Assembly (NCBI GenBank): GCA_004010835.2
Contig: CP030868.2
Span: 310,001 to 374,000 of the forward strand
Length of the DNA: 64,000 nt
Direction of reading: 5' to 3'
From: Oenococcus sp. UCMA 16435
GTDB lineage: Bacteria; Bacillota; Bacilli; Lactobacillales; Lactobacillaceae
Shown piece after piece: positions 32,613 through 41,595 of this stretch. The position numbers and the translations under genes are program-made. Each line of letters begins with the position of its first letter. Within the stretch, counting starts at the first letter, position 1. A model generated the notes under the pieces. It searched no databases, was not told the origin of the DNA, and was given only the letters and a program-made list of their open reading frames with translations.

Positions 32613-34031
32613 TTAGTCTAAGTTTGCTATTTCATAAATTGCTTGAGCATAAATCGAGGTCGCTCGCGCCAAGTCAGCAATACGGAAATTTTCATTTGCC
32701 TGATGCATCGTTGCTTCAGCGTCAGGTAACAAAGCTCCATACCCAACTCCCCTTTTCATTAAGCGGCCAAAGGTTCCACCACCAATTACTTTATCATAGG
32801 CTGTTTCACCAGTCTGCTTTTGATAAATGTCCAAGAGTGTTTTAACCAATGGGTCATCTGGAGAAACATAATGTGGTTCTTGTACGAAACCCTTGTTAAC
32901 GTATTTTTCTTTAATGGCTTTTGGTTTGCTGAAGTTTAAGCCCTTTAGAATTTGGTTGTTATTTGTACTCTTCGGAAAACGAATATTAAAATTAATGAAG
33001 CTGTCTTCTTGATCACTAAAATGCATAATGCCAACATTCATTGACAAGTTTCCCATAACATGATCAGATGAAGCGATGCCGAGACCTTCACCTTTTGGAT
33101 CTTGATGTGCAATTGTACCTAAATAAGTCAAAAAACTTTCAGCGTTATCAGAAAAAGAAAAATCTTTTAAAAATTTAGCAAGATAAGTTCCGGCATTTTC
33201 ACCTTGTTCCGGCCAAGCCCCATGAGCTTGTTTCCCGTTTAACGTAATTATCAACCGATCCTTTTCCAAAGAAACGGTGCCAGACAATAAAGCTTTGTCA
33301 GACAAATATTTTTTGAATTTATTGATTAAATCGCTAAGTTCATTTCCTTGAACAACAGCAGTAGCCTTGCCAGGAACCATATTAGTCCGATAGCCGGATT
33401 GAAAATTCAATAATTTCAAACTTCCATTATTACAGCCGGTAAAATGAAGCTCATACTGTGCCAAACCTTTTTCACCATTAATGATCGGAAAATCTGCATC
33501 CGGCGAAAAGCCTAATAATGGTTTCGGCTGATTTTTAAAATAGTAATTAACTCCGGTCCAATCATTTTCTTCATCGGTGCCAAGAATGAAACGGACCTTA
33601 TGTTTCAACGGCAGGGCAAGATCTCTAACAATTTTGAGGCCATAATAGCCAGCTAACGCCGGTCCTTTATCATCGGCTGTTCCTCTACCAAATATTTTGT
33701 CGAAACGCTCGACGGCTGTAAATGGGTCCGTTTCCCAACCGTCTCCAGCTGGCATAACATCGACATGAGCAATGATTGCCACATATTTATCATCAGCATT
33801 CTTTGGCGCGTATTCTAAGTAGCCAACGACGTTTTTTAAGATTTTAAATTGAAATTTATCTCGTCCAGCCAATTCGGAAAATTTATATAAACCATCACGC
33901 GGCCCGGGTCCCAATGGTGCATCTTTATTGCTGTTGCTATCATCACGGACAGACTTTACAGCAATAAGTGTTTTTAAATCATCTAACAATTGTTTTTGGA
34001 CTTTACTTGATTCATTTTTCCAATTGATCAT
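32613..34031 (-). CDS. pepV: Dipeptidase PepV (M20 family)
   Basis: A 472-residue zinc dipeptidase that cuts dipeptides brought in by peptide transporters. Metal and catalytic residues: H89-x-D91 (AHVDVMP), D120-D121 in GRGTADDKGP, E154-E155 in GTDEEND, D178 in GFSPDADFPI, and a late histidine in ATMHQANE. A lid domain separates the two halves of the catalytic domain. The start overlaps the flippase gene by four bases (ATGA). Placed next to the Opp locus, it fits intracellular peptide use. Confidence 0.94.
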   Translation of the reverse strand: MINWKNESSKVQKQLLDDLKTLIAVKSVRDDSNSNKDAPLGPGPRDGLYKFSELAGRDKFQFKILKNVVGYLEYAPKNADDKYVAIIAHVDVMPAGDGWETDPFTAVERFDKIFGRGTADDKGPALAGYYGLKIVRDLALPLKHKVRFILGTDEENDWTGVNYYFKNQPKPLLGFSPDADFPIINGEKGLAQYELHFTGCNNGSLKLLNFQSGYRTNMVPGKATAVVQGNELSDLINKFKKYLSDKALLSGTVSLEKDRLIITLNGKQAHGAWPEQGENAGTYLAKFLKDFSFSDNAESFLTYLGTIAHQDPKGEGLGIASSDHVMGNLSMNVGIMHFSDQEDSFINFNIRFPKSTNNNQILKGLNFSKPKAIKEKYVNKGFVQEPHYVSPDDPLVKTLLDIYQKQTGETAYDKVIGGGTFGRLMKRGVGYGALLPDAEATMHQANENFRIADLARATSIYAQAIYEIANLD

Positions 34032-35695
34032 CGTTTTTGTTCCGCTCCTTTAAAAAATCTAGCTGGTATAAAACGTCTTAGAAGTTCATCAGCAACATTA
34101 AATTTAATCAAGAGTAATATTCCAACAATTCCGCCGAAAAAAACCGCCACAAGAAGAACGATAATTTGAGCAAAACGCGTCAACGGAAAAATTAATTCAA
34201 GCAATTCTACAACTATTGAAGCAGATATCAAAACCGCAATTCCAATCAAAATTGTCTTGAATAAATTAACACTAGTATCAAGAATACTGACTTGATAATT
34301 CTTTTTAATTTCATTTAGCAAATAACAACTGCTGAAAACAAAACCTATTAAAGTACTGAGCATCGCTCCAGTTGCCTGCAACATATAAATCATCGGCACC
34401 TGAAAAACAATCTTTAGAAGAAGACCGTAAATCAAAGCTTTCATTGCAATTCGAGCATGTCCAAGGCCCTGAATGATAAAAGACAAAATAGTAAAGTATC
34501 CGAAAAAAATGGCAACAACCGCACTGACTCTCAATAACTGAACCCCTGCAAGCAAATCTGGATCGCTAGTACCGTAAAAAACCGTATACATTGGCAAAGC
34601 TACGGCATAAAGACCAAATGCACTTAAAAGCATAGCAACATAAAAAAGCCGGTAAATATTCTTAATTTGCTTTCGAATACTATCCCAATTGTGATTAGCA
34701 TAGGCATTTGAAAGCATCGGTAAACTTGTCTCTGCAATTGCAATGGCAAATGGAACGATGATCAGTACTAATTTATTGGCATTGGCATTGAAACGAGCGA
34801 ATTGAACAATCAACTGTTGGTCAGAAAAATCAAAAAAACGATTCATTGAGGCAAAATAAGTGAATTGATCAATTAATTGATAAAAAGTAACAGCAGAAGC
34901 GACAACAACAAAAGGAACCGCTTGTTTTAAAATTCCAAAAATCAGTTCCCTAGCATCAACACGCTCTTTACGATATGATTTTTTAGCAGCGTCCATAAAA
35001 CGTCCACGATGAGCCGAAAAAGCGTAAAGAAGATAAAGCATTCCTAATAGAGCACCAATAAATGCAGCAAAAGTCGATTGTACAACTGCTCCCTGCCAAT
35101 TTAAAGGATTTGCTCTCATAACTACAAAAGTTCCAGCCAACATATAAATAACACGGGCAACCTGTTCGAAGATCTGGCTGATAGCCGACTCTTTCATCAT
35201 TTGGTTACCTTGAAAGAACCCGCGAAACATCGACATAAAAGGAAAAACAAATACAGATGGTGCCAAAGACCAAAGAACTGGCGTTAAAAACCGGTGTCCG
35301 GCAGCTAAAATAGGCGCTGACAATCCTAAAATTAGAGCTGAAGCCAAACCGGTTAGCAAAGCGATTTTCAAACCCTGCCATAATAGTTTCATTGAAGTTT
35401 GAGCTTCATTAATTGCGTTGTAATGAGCAACTAAATTACTTATCGCCGTCGGAATTCCAGCCGTTGCGATCATCAAAAACAGAGCATATATGGAATATCC
35501 CATATTAAAAAGGCCATTTGCTTCGGTTGAATATCTACCGATAATAATGGTCCAAGGGATAATATAAAGTGCTCCAAGAATTCGAGAAAAAAAGTTTCCA
35601 AAAGTGAGCCAAACCGAGCCACTAACTAATTGGTTTTCAATACTCTCTGTTTTCTGGACATAGCTATCCTCAGATTGTTTATGAATATTTGTCAA
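34028..35695 (-). CDS. MurJ/SpoVB-like polysaccharide or lipid II flippase
   Basis: About 555 residues, 14 membrane helices, MATE-like MVF fold. VSGSVWLTFGNFFSRILGAL, GLFNMGYSIYALFLMIATAGIPTAISNLVA and FPFMSMFRGFFQGNQMM are typical of the YtgP/SpoVB group that flips lipid II or similar lipid-linked sugars. The start is a TTG at 35695 without a visible ribosome site; no better in-frame start was found, and an SD-like GAGGA nearby is followed by an out-of-frame ATG. It is coupled to pepV. Confidence 0.85.
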   Translation of the reverse strand: MTNIHKQSEDSYVQKTESIENQLVSGSVWLTFGNFFSRILGALYIIPWTIIIGRYSTEANGLFNMGYSIYALFLMIATAGIPTAISNLVAHYNAINEAQTSMKLLWQGLKIALLTGLASALILGLSAPILAAGHRFLTPVLWSLAPSVFVFPFMSMFRGFFQGNQMMKESAISQIFEQVARVIYMLAGTFVVMRANPLNWQGAVVQSTFAAFIGALLGMLYLLYAFSAHRGRFMDAAKKSYRKERVDARELIFGILKQAVPFVVVASAVTFYQLIDQFTYFASMNRFFDFSDQQLIVQFARFNANANKLVLIIVPFAIAIAETSLPMLSNAYANHNWDSIRKQIKNIYRLFYVAMLLSAFGLYAVALPMYTVFYGTSDPDLLAGVQLLRVSAVVAIFFGYFTILSFIIQGLGHARIAMKALIYGLLLKIVFQVPMIYMLQATGAMLSTLIGFVFSSCYLLNEIKKNYQVSILDTSVNLFKTILIGIAVLISASIVVELLELIFPLTRFAQIIVLLVAVFFGGIVGILLLIKFNVADELLRRFIPARFFKGAEQKR

Positions 35696-35743
35696 AAGAA
35701 ATACTGTTTACATTCTACTAAATTAAAGCAATAAAAAAAGCAG

Positions 35744-36664
35744 TTAACCCCTTGCGAATTCCGCTGCTTCCTCGTCGGTTGAAAAAACAAAATGGCCAGG
35801 CGTAATTTCATGCATTTCACGTTTTTTGCCATCAGTCTCGCTAGTCGGATCGTAATCAATCGGCTTTCGTACAAGCTCCTCTTGAGGATCCGGAATGGGA
35901 ATAGCACTCAAAAGACTTTTAGTATAAGGATGAATTGGATTTCCATAAACCTCATCAGAGGTACCAATTTCCAATATCTTGCCCCAATGCATTACTCCAA
36001 TTCGATCAGAAATATATTTCACCATCGACAAATCATGAGCAATAAATAAATAAGTCAATTTTTCCTGTTTCTGAAGTTGTTTCATAAGATTAACAACCTG
36101 TGCCTGAATGGAAACATCCAAAGCTGAAATTGGTTCGTCGGCAATAATGAATTTTGGTCGAACTGCCAGTGCTCGGGCAATACCAATACGTTGTCTTTGC
36201 CCGCCCGAGAATTCGTAAGGATAGCGACTGGAGTGGTCTTTATTTAAACCAACTAATTCAAGTAAACTTTCGACTTGATTATCCCGATCTTCCTTATTTT
36301 TTGCCAAATGGTGAATATCGATACCTTCGGCAATAATATCTTTGACTTTCATTCGGCCATTAAGGCTCGCTTGAGGATCCTGAAAAATCATTTGAGCATC
36401 TTTTCGGAAAGTTCTCAATTCAGAAGATTTCATTTTAAGAACATCTTCACCGTTAAAATGAATTTCTCCGGATTGTGGTTCATAAAGTTTTAGAATCGTA
36501 CGCCCAATTGTTGTTTTTCCAGAACCGGATTCACCAACTAATCCAAAAACTTCACCCTCATATATATCAAAACTGACGTTATCAATTGCCTTGACCTCGT
36601 TTGCCTTGCCAGGATTAAAAGCCAGATTAAGATTTTTAACCTCAAGTAATTTCTTATCTGTCAT
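35744..36664 (-). CDS. oppF: Oligopeptide ABC transporter ATP-binding protein OppF
   Basis: A 306-residue ATPase of the Opp importer. Walker A GESGSGKT (44-51), Q-loop FQDPQAS, signature SGGQRQR (153-159), Walker B IIADEP (173-178) and the C-terminal oligopeptide-transporter domain with NPIHPYTKSLLSAIP. Its start overlaps the oppD stop by four bases. It forms the nucleotide-binding pair with OppD on the inner face of OppB/OppC. Confidence 0.95.
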   Translation of the reverse strand: MTDKKLLEVKNLNLAFNPGKANEVKAIDNVSFDIYEGEVFGLVGESGSGKTTIGRTILKLYEPQSGEIHFNGEDVLKMKSSELRTFRKDAQMIFQDPQASLNGRMKVKDIIAEGIDIHHLAKNKEDRDNQVESLLELVGLNKDHSSRYPYEFSGGQRQRIGIARALAVRPKFIIADEPISALDVSIQAQVVNLMKQLQKQEKLTYLFIAHDLSMVKYISDRIGVMHWGKILEIGTSDEVYGNPIHPYTKSLLSAIPIPDPQEELVRKPIDYDPTSETDGKKREMHEITPGHFVFSTDEEAAEFARG

Positions 36665-37815
36665 ATATCATCCTTTCCAGTTACTTTACCCCCGCTTTTT
36701 GAGACGGCAGTTTCCTTAGCTGTTTTCGTTTTCCCTGCAGCTCCAAATTTTGAGATCTTTGGAAGACTGCTTTTACTTCCGAGTTTTTTCCATTTTTCCC
36801 AACGCTTTAAAATTTCTTTTGGAGGAGTAACTTTGGGTGCACGTTTATCTAAAAGCCAAGTAGCAGCATAGTGAGTATCACTAAGACGGAAAAACGGAGG
36901 TTCTTCCTCGTAATCAATATCCAAGGCATAATGATTTCTTGGAGCGAAAGGGTCGCCTTTGGGCAAATTAAGCAAATCCGGAGGTGTTCCAGGAATCGAA
37001 GAAAGCTCATCAGTATCAATATCGGTCGTCGGCATTGAATTTAAAAGACCCCAAGTATAAGGATGCTGAGGATTATAAAAAATCTCTTCAGTCGTACCAT
37101 ATTCAACAATTTGGCCAGCATACATAACAGCTACTTTATCAGCCATGCCGGCAACAACGCCAAGATCATGAGTAATAAAAATAATCGACGAGTCGATTTC
37201 GGATTGAATTTCCTTCATCAAATGAAGAATTTGAGCTTGAATAGTAACATCCAAAGCAGTAGTTGGCTCATCAGCAATCAAAACATCAGGATTGCCAGCC
37301 AAAGCAATTGCAATAACAGCACGTTGTCGCATACCACCGGACCATTGATGTGGATAATCCTGGAAATGTTCTTCGGCATTCGGAATACCAACTTTTTTCA
37401 TCAATTCCAATGCCTGCGCAGCAGCCTGCGCTTTTTCAACGTCTTCATCATGAAGAAGGATAACTTCCATAATCTGCTTGCCGATTTTCATAGTCGGATC
37501 AAGACTGGTCATTGGATCCTGAAAAATCATCGCTACTTCACCACCACGAAGTTCCTCAAATTCCTCTTCACTGAATTTTAGTAAATCTTTGCCTTTATAG
37601 AAAATATGGCCAGCAGAAATTGTCGCATTGCTTGCATTGAGCCCCATTAAAGTATGCGTTGTAACGGATTTTCCAGATCCTGATTCACCAACAATTGCTA
37701 AGGTCTCACCTTTATTAAGTTCAAAAGAAACATTTCTAATTGCCTTAATAGTTCCAGCGTAGGTATGAAATTCTACTGATAAATTTTTAACTTGTAAAAC
37801 TGGTTTTTCAGTCAT
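36661..37815 (-). CDS. oppD: Oligopeptide ABC transporter ATP-binding protein OppD
   Basis: A 384-residue ATPase with Walker A GESGSGKS (43-50), signature SGGMRQR, Walker B LIADEPTTALDV and the C-terminal NPQHPYTWGLLNSMP region. It is longer than usual: after the normal end comes a lysine-rich tail of about 50 residues (KRWEKWKKLGSK ... GKVTGKDDI). Separated from oppC by two bases. Confidence 0.95.
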   Translation of the reverse strand: MTEKPVLQVKNLSVEFHTYAGTIKAIRNVSFELNKGETLAIVGESGSGKSVTTHTLMGLNASNATISAGHIFYKGKDLLKFSEEEFEELRGGEVAMIFQDPMTSLDPTMKIGKQIMEVILLHDEDVEKAQAAAQALELMKKVGIPNAEEHFQDYPHQWSGGMRQRAVIAIALAGNPDVLIADEPTTALDVTIQAQILHLMKEIQSEIDSSIIFITHDLGVVAGMADKVAVMYAGQIVEYGTTEEIFYNPQHPYTWGLLNSMPTTDIDTDELSSIPGTPPDLLNLPKGDPFAPRNHYALDIDYEEEPPFFRLSDTHYAATWLLDKRAPKVTPPKEILKRWEKWKKLGSKSSLPKISKFGAAGKTKTAKETAVSKSGGKVTGKDDI

Positions 37816-37817
37816 TG

Positions 37818-38831
37818 TTAGTCTCCACTATTACTGCTTTTTGGATCAAACGCATCTCTGAGACCATCACCAAACAGATAAAAGGCCAAAGAAATCAATA
37901 CCAGAAAAGTACCTGGGATCAAGACCAAGTATGGATAATACTGAATCTCATCACGCGCATCATTGATCATCGAACCAAGAGAAGAAGTTGGTGGCTGAAC
38001 ACCTAAACCAAGAGCCGAAAGAACGGCCTCAGAAGTAATTGCTTGAGGAATCGTCATCATTAGCTGAACAATAATTGTCGAACTTATGTTAGGAATAATG
38101 TGTTTCATAGCAATTTTAAAGGGTCTTTCTCCCAAAACAGTTGCTGCCAAAACATAATCCTGTTCTTTAACCGAAAGTGTTTGAGCACGAATCTGCCGAG
38201 CCATGTTAATCCAGCCACTTAAGATCAAAGAGATTATAACAGACCAAATACCAGCTCCAAGCAATAACGTAAATAGCGTAACAATAACAATAAAAGGAAC
38301 TGAACTCAAAATTTCAATAAAGCGTTGAAGAACTAGATCAACCCAACCGCCTTTCCAAGCAGAAAAAACACCAAAGCTGACACCAATGATTAGGTCGCCA
38401 AGAGAAGCAACGATTGCAATTGTTAGAGAAATTCTGATTCCGACAATTACTCTTTTAGCAACGGAACGACCAGTATCATCGGTTCCTAAAATAAAATTCT
38501 TGCCAACGGGAACGTTCTGGTCTGCATAAAGATTATCGCCATCATGTTTACCTTCCCAACCAGGAATCGGCAAACCAGATTTTGGCGGTAAATCTTTATA
38601 AATTGAGATCTCATTTGGATTAAACTTATTTGCCTGTTGTTGGCTTAAGAAAGGAACCATCACAATAGTGAAGACAGATATTGCAATTAAAAACCACATT
38701 GAAACGACAGCGACCTTGTTTAACTTTAAACGGCGCCATGCATCCTGCCAGAAAGTCAATGATGGTTTTTGGATTTTTTCGCTATCGGAACTTGACTCGA
38801 TTCCAACAACTTGAAATGTTTTTTCAGCCAT
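37818..38831 (-). CDS. oppC: Oligopeptide ABC transporter permease OppC
   Basis: A 337-residue permease with six membrane helices: one near residue 40-62, an extracytoplasmic loop (65-135), then five. The EAA coupling motif is in QDYVLAATVLGERPFKIAMKHIIPN. GTDDTGRSVAKRVIVGIRISL is the conserved entry to helix 2. Its ATG overlaps the oppB stop by one base. Confidence 0.94.
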   Translation of the reverse strand: MAEKTFQVVGIESSSDSEKIQKPSLTFWQDAWRRLKLNKVAVVSMWFLIAISVFTIVMVPFLSQQQANKFNPNEISIYKDLPPKSGLPIPGWEGKHDGDNLYADQNVPVGKNFILGTDDTGRSVAKRVIVGIRISLTIAIVASLGDLIIGVSFGVFSAWKGGWVDLVLQRFIEILSSVPFIVIVTLFTLLLGAGIWSVIISLILSGWINMARQIRAQTLSVKEQDYVLAATVLGERPFKIAMKHIIPNISSTIIVQLMMTIPQAITSEAVLSALGLGVQPPTSSLGSMINDARDEIQYYPYLVLIPGTFLVLISLAFYLFGDGLRDAFDPKSSNSGD

Positions 38832-39754
38832 TAGTCTTTACCTCCTAAGCGAATTCTTGGATCTGCTATTGCCGTAGTAATATCACCAAGCAAAATCATA
38901 ACTTGCAATAAAATCGTATAAACAACCGTCGTACCCATAATGACTGGATAATCCTTTGAAGAAATTGAGGAGACAAACTGATTCCCTATGCCGGGAATTG
39001 AAAAAATTGTTTCAATCAATGCCGAACCCGTTAATAAATTAGCAGTTAAGGGACCAAGCAAAGTCAAAACAGGAATCAAAGAATTTCGAACCGCATGCTT
39101 CATAATAACTTCACCTTCATCAAGTCCCTTGGCATAGGCCAATTGAATCTGATCAGAATCCAAAGTTTCCAAAGTCTGAGACCTTGTAAACCGGGCAACA
39201 AAGGCAATTACGCCCATTCCCAAAGCCAGGGTCGGTAGTACACTAGACATCCAGGAACTCCAACCGGTTATTGGAAAAATTGGCATATCAATAGCGAAGA
39301 AAAGCATTAATAGCATCCCTAACAAAAAGTCTGGTAAAGCGGTGAAAAAAAGAGTAACAATACTTAAACTATAATCACGAACTGTGTTCTTTCTCATTGC
39401 CTGGTAAGTACCAATATACATTCCCAGTGGAACACCAAGTATCAATGCTTGAAGGCCCAATTCCATTGAGACTGGCAAACGCTGGCTTATCATCAAGCTA
39501 ACACTTTGACCAGTGTTAATATATGAAGTGCCAAAATTGAAGTGAGCTGCATTAACTATATAGTTGAGAAACTGCTGCCAAATCGGCTTATTTAAACCAT
39601 ATTGTTTGCTTAACTGAGCAATTTGTGATGCTGAAAGTTTTGGGTTATTAAAAGGCGAACCCGGCATCCATTGCATCATGACGAACGTAAGTGCGGTAAC
39701 AATGAAGATCGTAAGAATCATCATGAGTATTCTTTTTAAGATGTATTTTGCCAT
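38831..39754 (-). CDS. oppB: Oligopeptide ABC transporter permease OppB
   Basis: A 307-residue permease with six membrane helices. The opening MAKYILKRILMMILTIFIVT and the EAA-type motif LAYAKGLDEGEVIMKHAVRNSLIPV are conserved in DppB/OppB. It pairs with OppC as the channel. The gap from the preceding oppA gene (74 bases) holds a short CCGG/CCGG hairpin with four T residues, perhaps a partial stop that lowers permease relative to binding protein. Confidence 0.94.
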   Translation of the reverse strand: MAKYILKRILMMILTIFIVTALTFVMMQWMPGSPFNNPKLSASQIAQLSKQYGLNKPIWQQFLNYIVNAAHFNFGTSYINTGQSVSLMISQRLPVSMELGLQALILGVPLGMYIGTYQAMRKNTVRDYSLSIVTLFFTALPDFLLGMLLMLFFAIDMPIFPITGWSSWMSSVLPTLALGMGVIAFVARFTRSQTLETLDSDQIQLAYAKGLDEGEVIMKHAVRNSLIPVLTLLGPLTANLLTGSALIETIFSIPGIGNQFVSSISSKDYPVIMGTTVVYTILLQVMILLGDITTAIADPRIRLGGKD

Positions 39755-39828
39755 ATTCCTTCACTTTTCTATAAGTTTCATATGTACGAGAAAACCGGGA
39801 TTAACCGGATTTCCTAAAATATAATTAA

Positions 39829-41496
39829 TTACTTCTTTGAACGGTAAGCATTCCAGAAATAATAAGGAGCACCAGATGAGAAGTATTGAACACCTTTAAC
39901 CTTTGGATTTGAAAGAATAGCAGCATTCATCCAATCGATTGGATCAACAGCCGAATCATCATACAAAGTTTTCTCAGCCTTAACTTCATCAGCAGTCCGC
40001 TTAGTATCACTCAAAGCGTCTTTATCAGAAGCATTATCGATCAGAGTGTCATATTGCTTATTCGACCACTTTCCATCATTATTTGGCCCATTAGTAACAA
40101 ACATGTTCAAGAATGTTAATGGCTCGGCATAATCAGCACCCCAAGCGGTAAGAAGAACATCGAAATTCTGATCAATAGCATCTTGAAGACGTTGCTTGAA
40201 GGGAACGTATTTCTCTTTAACCGTCAAGCCAGGAAGCTCTGACCACGATTGTTGAATTGTATCCAAAGTTGGTTTAGTAGTTGACGAATCTGAAGTAGCT
40301 TCAACTGTTAATGTCAGTTTCTTCAAACCGGCTTCCTTCATACCTTCGGCAAATAGTTTCTTAGCTTTTTTGATGTTATAAGTATACGCCGTTTTCTCCG
40401 CTGCTGCTTTAGCAAAATCTCCACCAGTAGATGTCTTAGCCAAACCAGCCGGAGTCATTCCAGTTGGGATGCCATCGAGACCTTCAGAAATAGACTGAGA
40501 AATAGACTTTCGATCCGTTGCCAAGTTCAACGCTTGACGAATCTTGGCATTGGTCAGGCCTTTAACCTTACCGGTTTGGTTATATTCGATATAATCAGTT
40601 CGAGAATCATTATAAATCTTTAGGTTCTTGGAACTCTTATACTTTTTAATTTGTTGAGCAGTAGTCAACGAAACCTGGTCAAGTTCCCCTTTATTATAGA
40701 GAGCTAGAGCAGCTGTTGAATCAGTTACAACTTGGAAATCAACACCTTTGTTTTTAACAGCTTTGGCATCCCAATAATTCTTGTTTGGAACCAACTTGAA
40801 TTTCTTGTTTGATCCATTCCAACCTTCAAATTTATATGGGCCGCTATAAACCTGCTTAGAAGAACTGGTACCAACCTTCTTGCCCAAAGTCGACTCGAAC
40901 TTCTTGTCTTGAGCGAAGAAGACTGGAAAGGCCATTAGGTTCTGGAACTGAGGCATTGGATGTTCCAAAGTAACAACAAGCGTTGTCTTATTCTTTGCCT
41001 TAATCCCCAAAGAACTCAAATCCTTATCTTTACCGGAATTAATCGCATCAGCGTTTTTAATTCCAGAATAAATATAAGCATACTGACTGGCTGTCTTAGG
41101 ATTAACAGTCCGCTGCCAGGCATAAACGAAGTCTTTAGCTGTTAAAGCATCACCATTGGACCATTTCAATCCCTTACGCAAATGGAAGGTCCAAGTCAAT
41201 CCATCTTTAGAATGTGACCAAGTCTTAGCCAAGCCGGCCTTTGGCGCGCCACTGGATGTCCGAGAAAGCAAGCCTTGTTGAACGTTAGCTGCAATCGTAA
41301 AAGCATACTGATCAGTCATTTGCGACAAATCCTGAGTCGTCATATCAGTAGGCAAGTATTCATTTAAAACATTTGAACTTGCACTTGAACTACTACTAAT
41401 TTTACTAACACCAATAACTCCGCCAATAACAATCACAGCTGCTAAAGCCGTGATACCGACTTTTTTACCGGTTGACATCTTTTTCTTTCTTGCCAT
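39829..41496 (-). CDS. oppA: Oligopeptide-binding protein OppA, copy 1 (membrane-anchored, no lipobox)
   Basis: A 555-residue SBP_bac_5 family binding protein. After a basic start (MARKKKMSTGKKVG) comes one hydrophobic helix (about 13-31) but no cysteine, so the usual lipoprotein anchor is absent. The family hallmark is in KTWSHSKDGLTWTFHLRKGL and KWSNGDALTAKDFVYAWQR. It is 90% or so identical by eye to copy 2 over long stretches. AAGGAGAG precedes the ATG. No promoter of the copy 2/3 type is seen upstream, so it may be read through from copy 2. Confidence 0.93.
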   Translation of the reverse strand: MARKKKMSTGKKVGITALAAVIVIGGVIGVSKISSSSSASSNVLNEYLPTDMTTQDLSQMTDQYAFTIAANVQQGLLSRTSSGAPKAGLAKTWSHSKDGLTWTFHLRKGLKWSNGDALTAKDFVYAWQRTVNPKTASQYAYIYSGIKNADAINSGKDKDLSSLGIKAKNKTTLVVTLEHPMPQFQNLMAFPVFFAQDKKFESTLGKKVGTSSSKQVYSGPYKFEGWNGSNKKFKLVPNKNYWDAKAVKNKGVDFQVVTDSTAALALYNKGELDQVSLTTAQQIKKYKSSKNLKIYNDSRTDYIEYNQTGKVKGLTNAKIRQALNLATDRKSISQSISEGLDGIPTGMTPAGLAKTSTGGDFAKAAAEKTAYTYNIKKAKKLFAEGMKEAGLKKLTLTVEATSDSSTTKPTLDTIQQSWSELPGLTVKEKYVPFKQRLQDAIDQNFDVLLTAWGADYAEPLTFLNMFVTNGPNNDGKWSNKQYDTLIDNASDKDALSDTKRTADEVKAEKTLYDDSAVDPIDWMNAAILSNPKVKGVQYFSSGAPYYFWNAYRSKK

Positions 41497-41595
41497 TAAA
41501 ATTTTCTCTCCTTAAACTCTTCATTCATTTCATTAATTCCCATTTTTTCTTTGTTTCAAATCAAATGAGCAAGTATTCAATCATCTTCTAACTCT

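Noticed and set aside
37063..37581. Plus-strand open frame of 172 codons opposite oppD
   Set aside because: Antisense to a well-conserved ATPase gene; low-complexity Asn/Ser-rich product without start signals.
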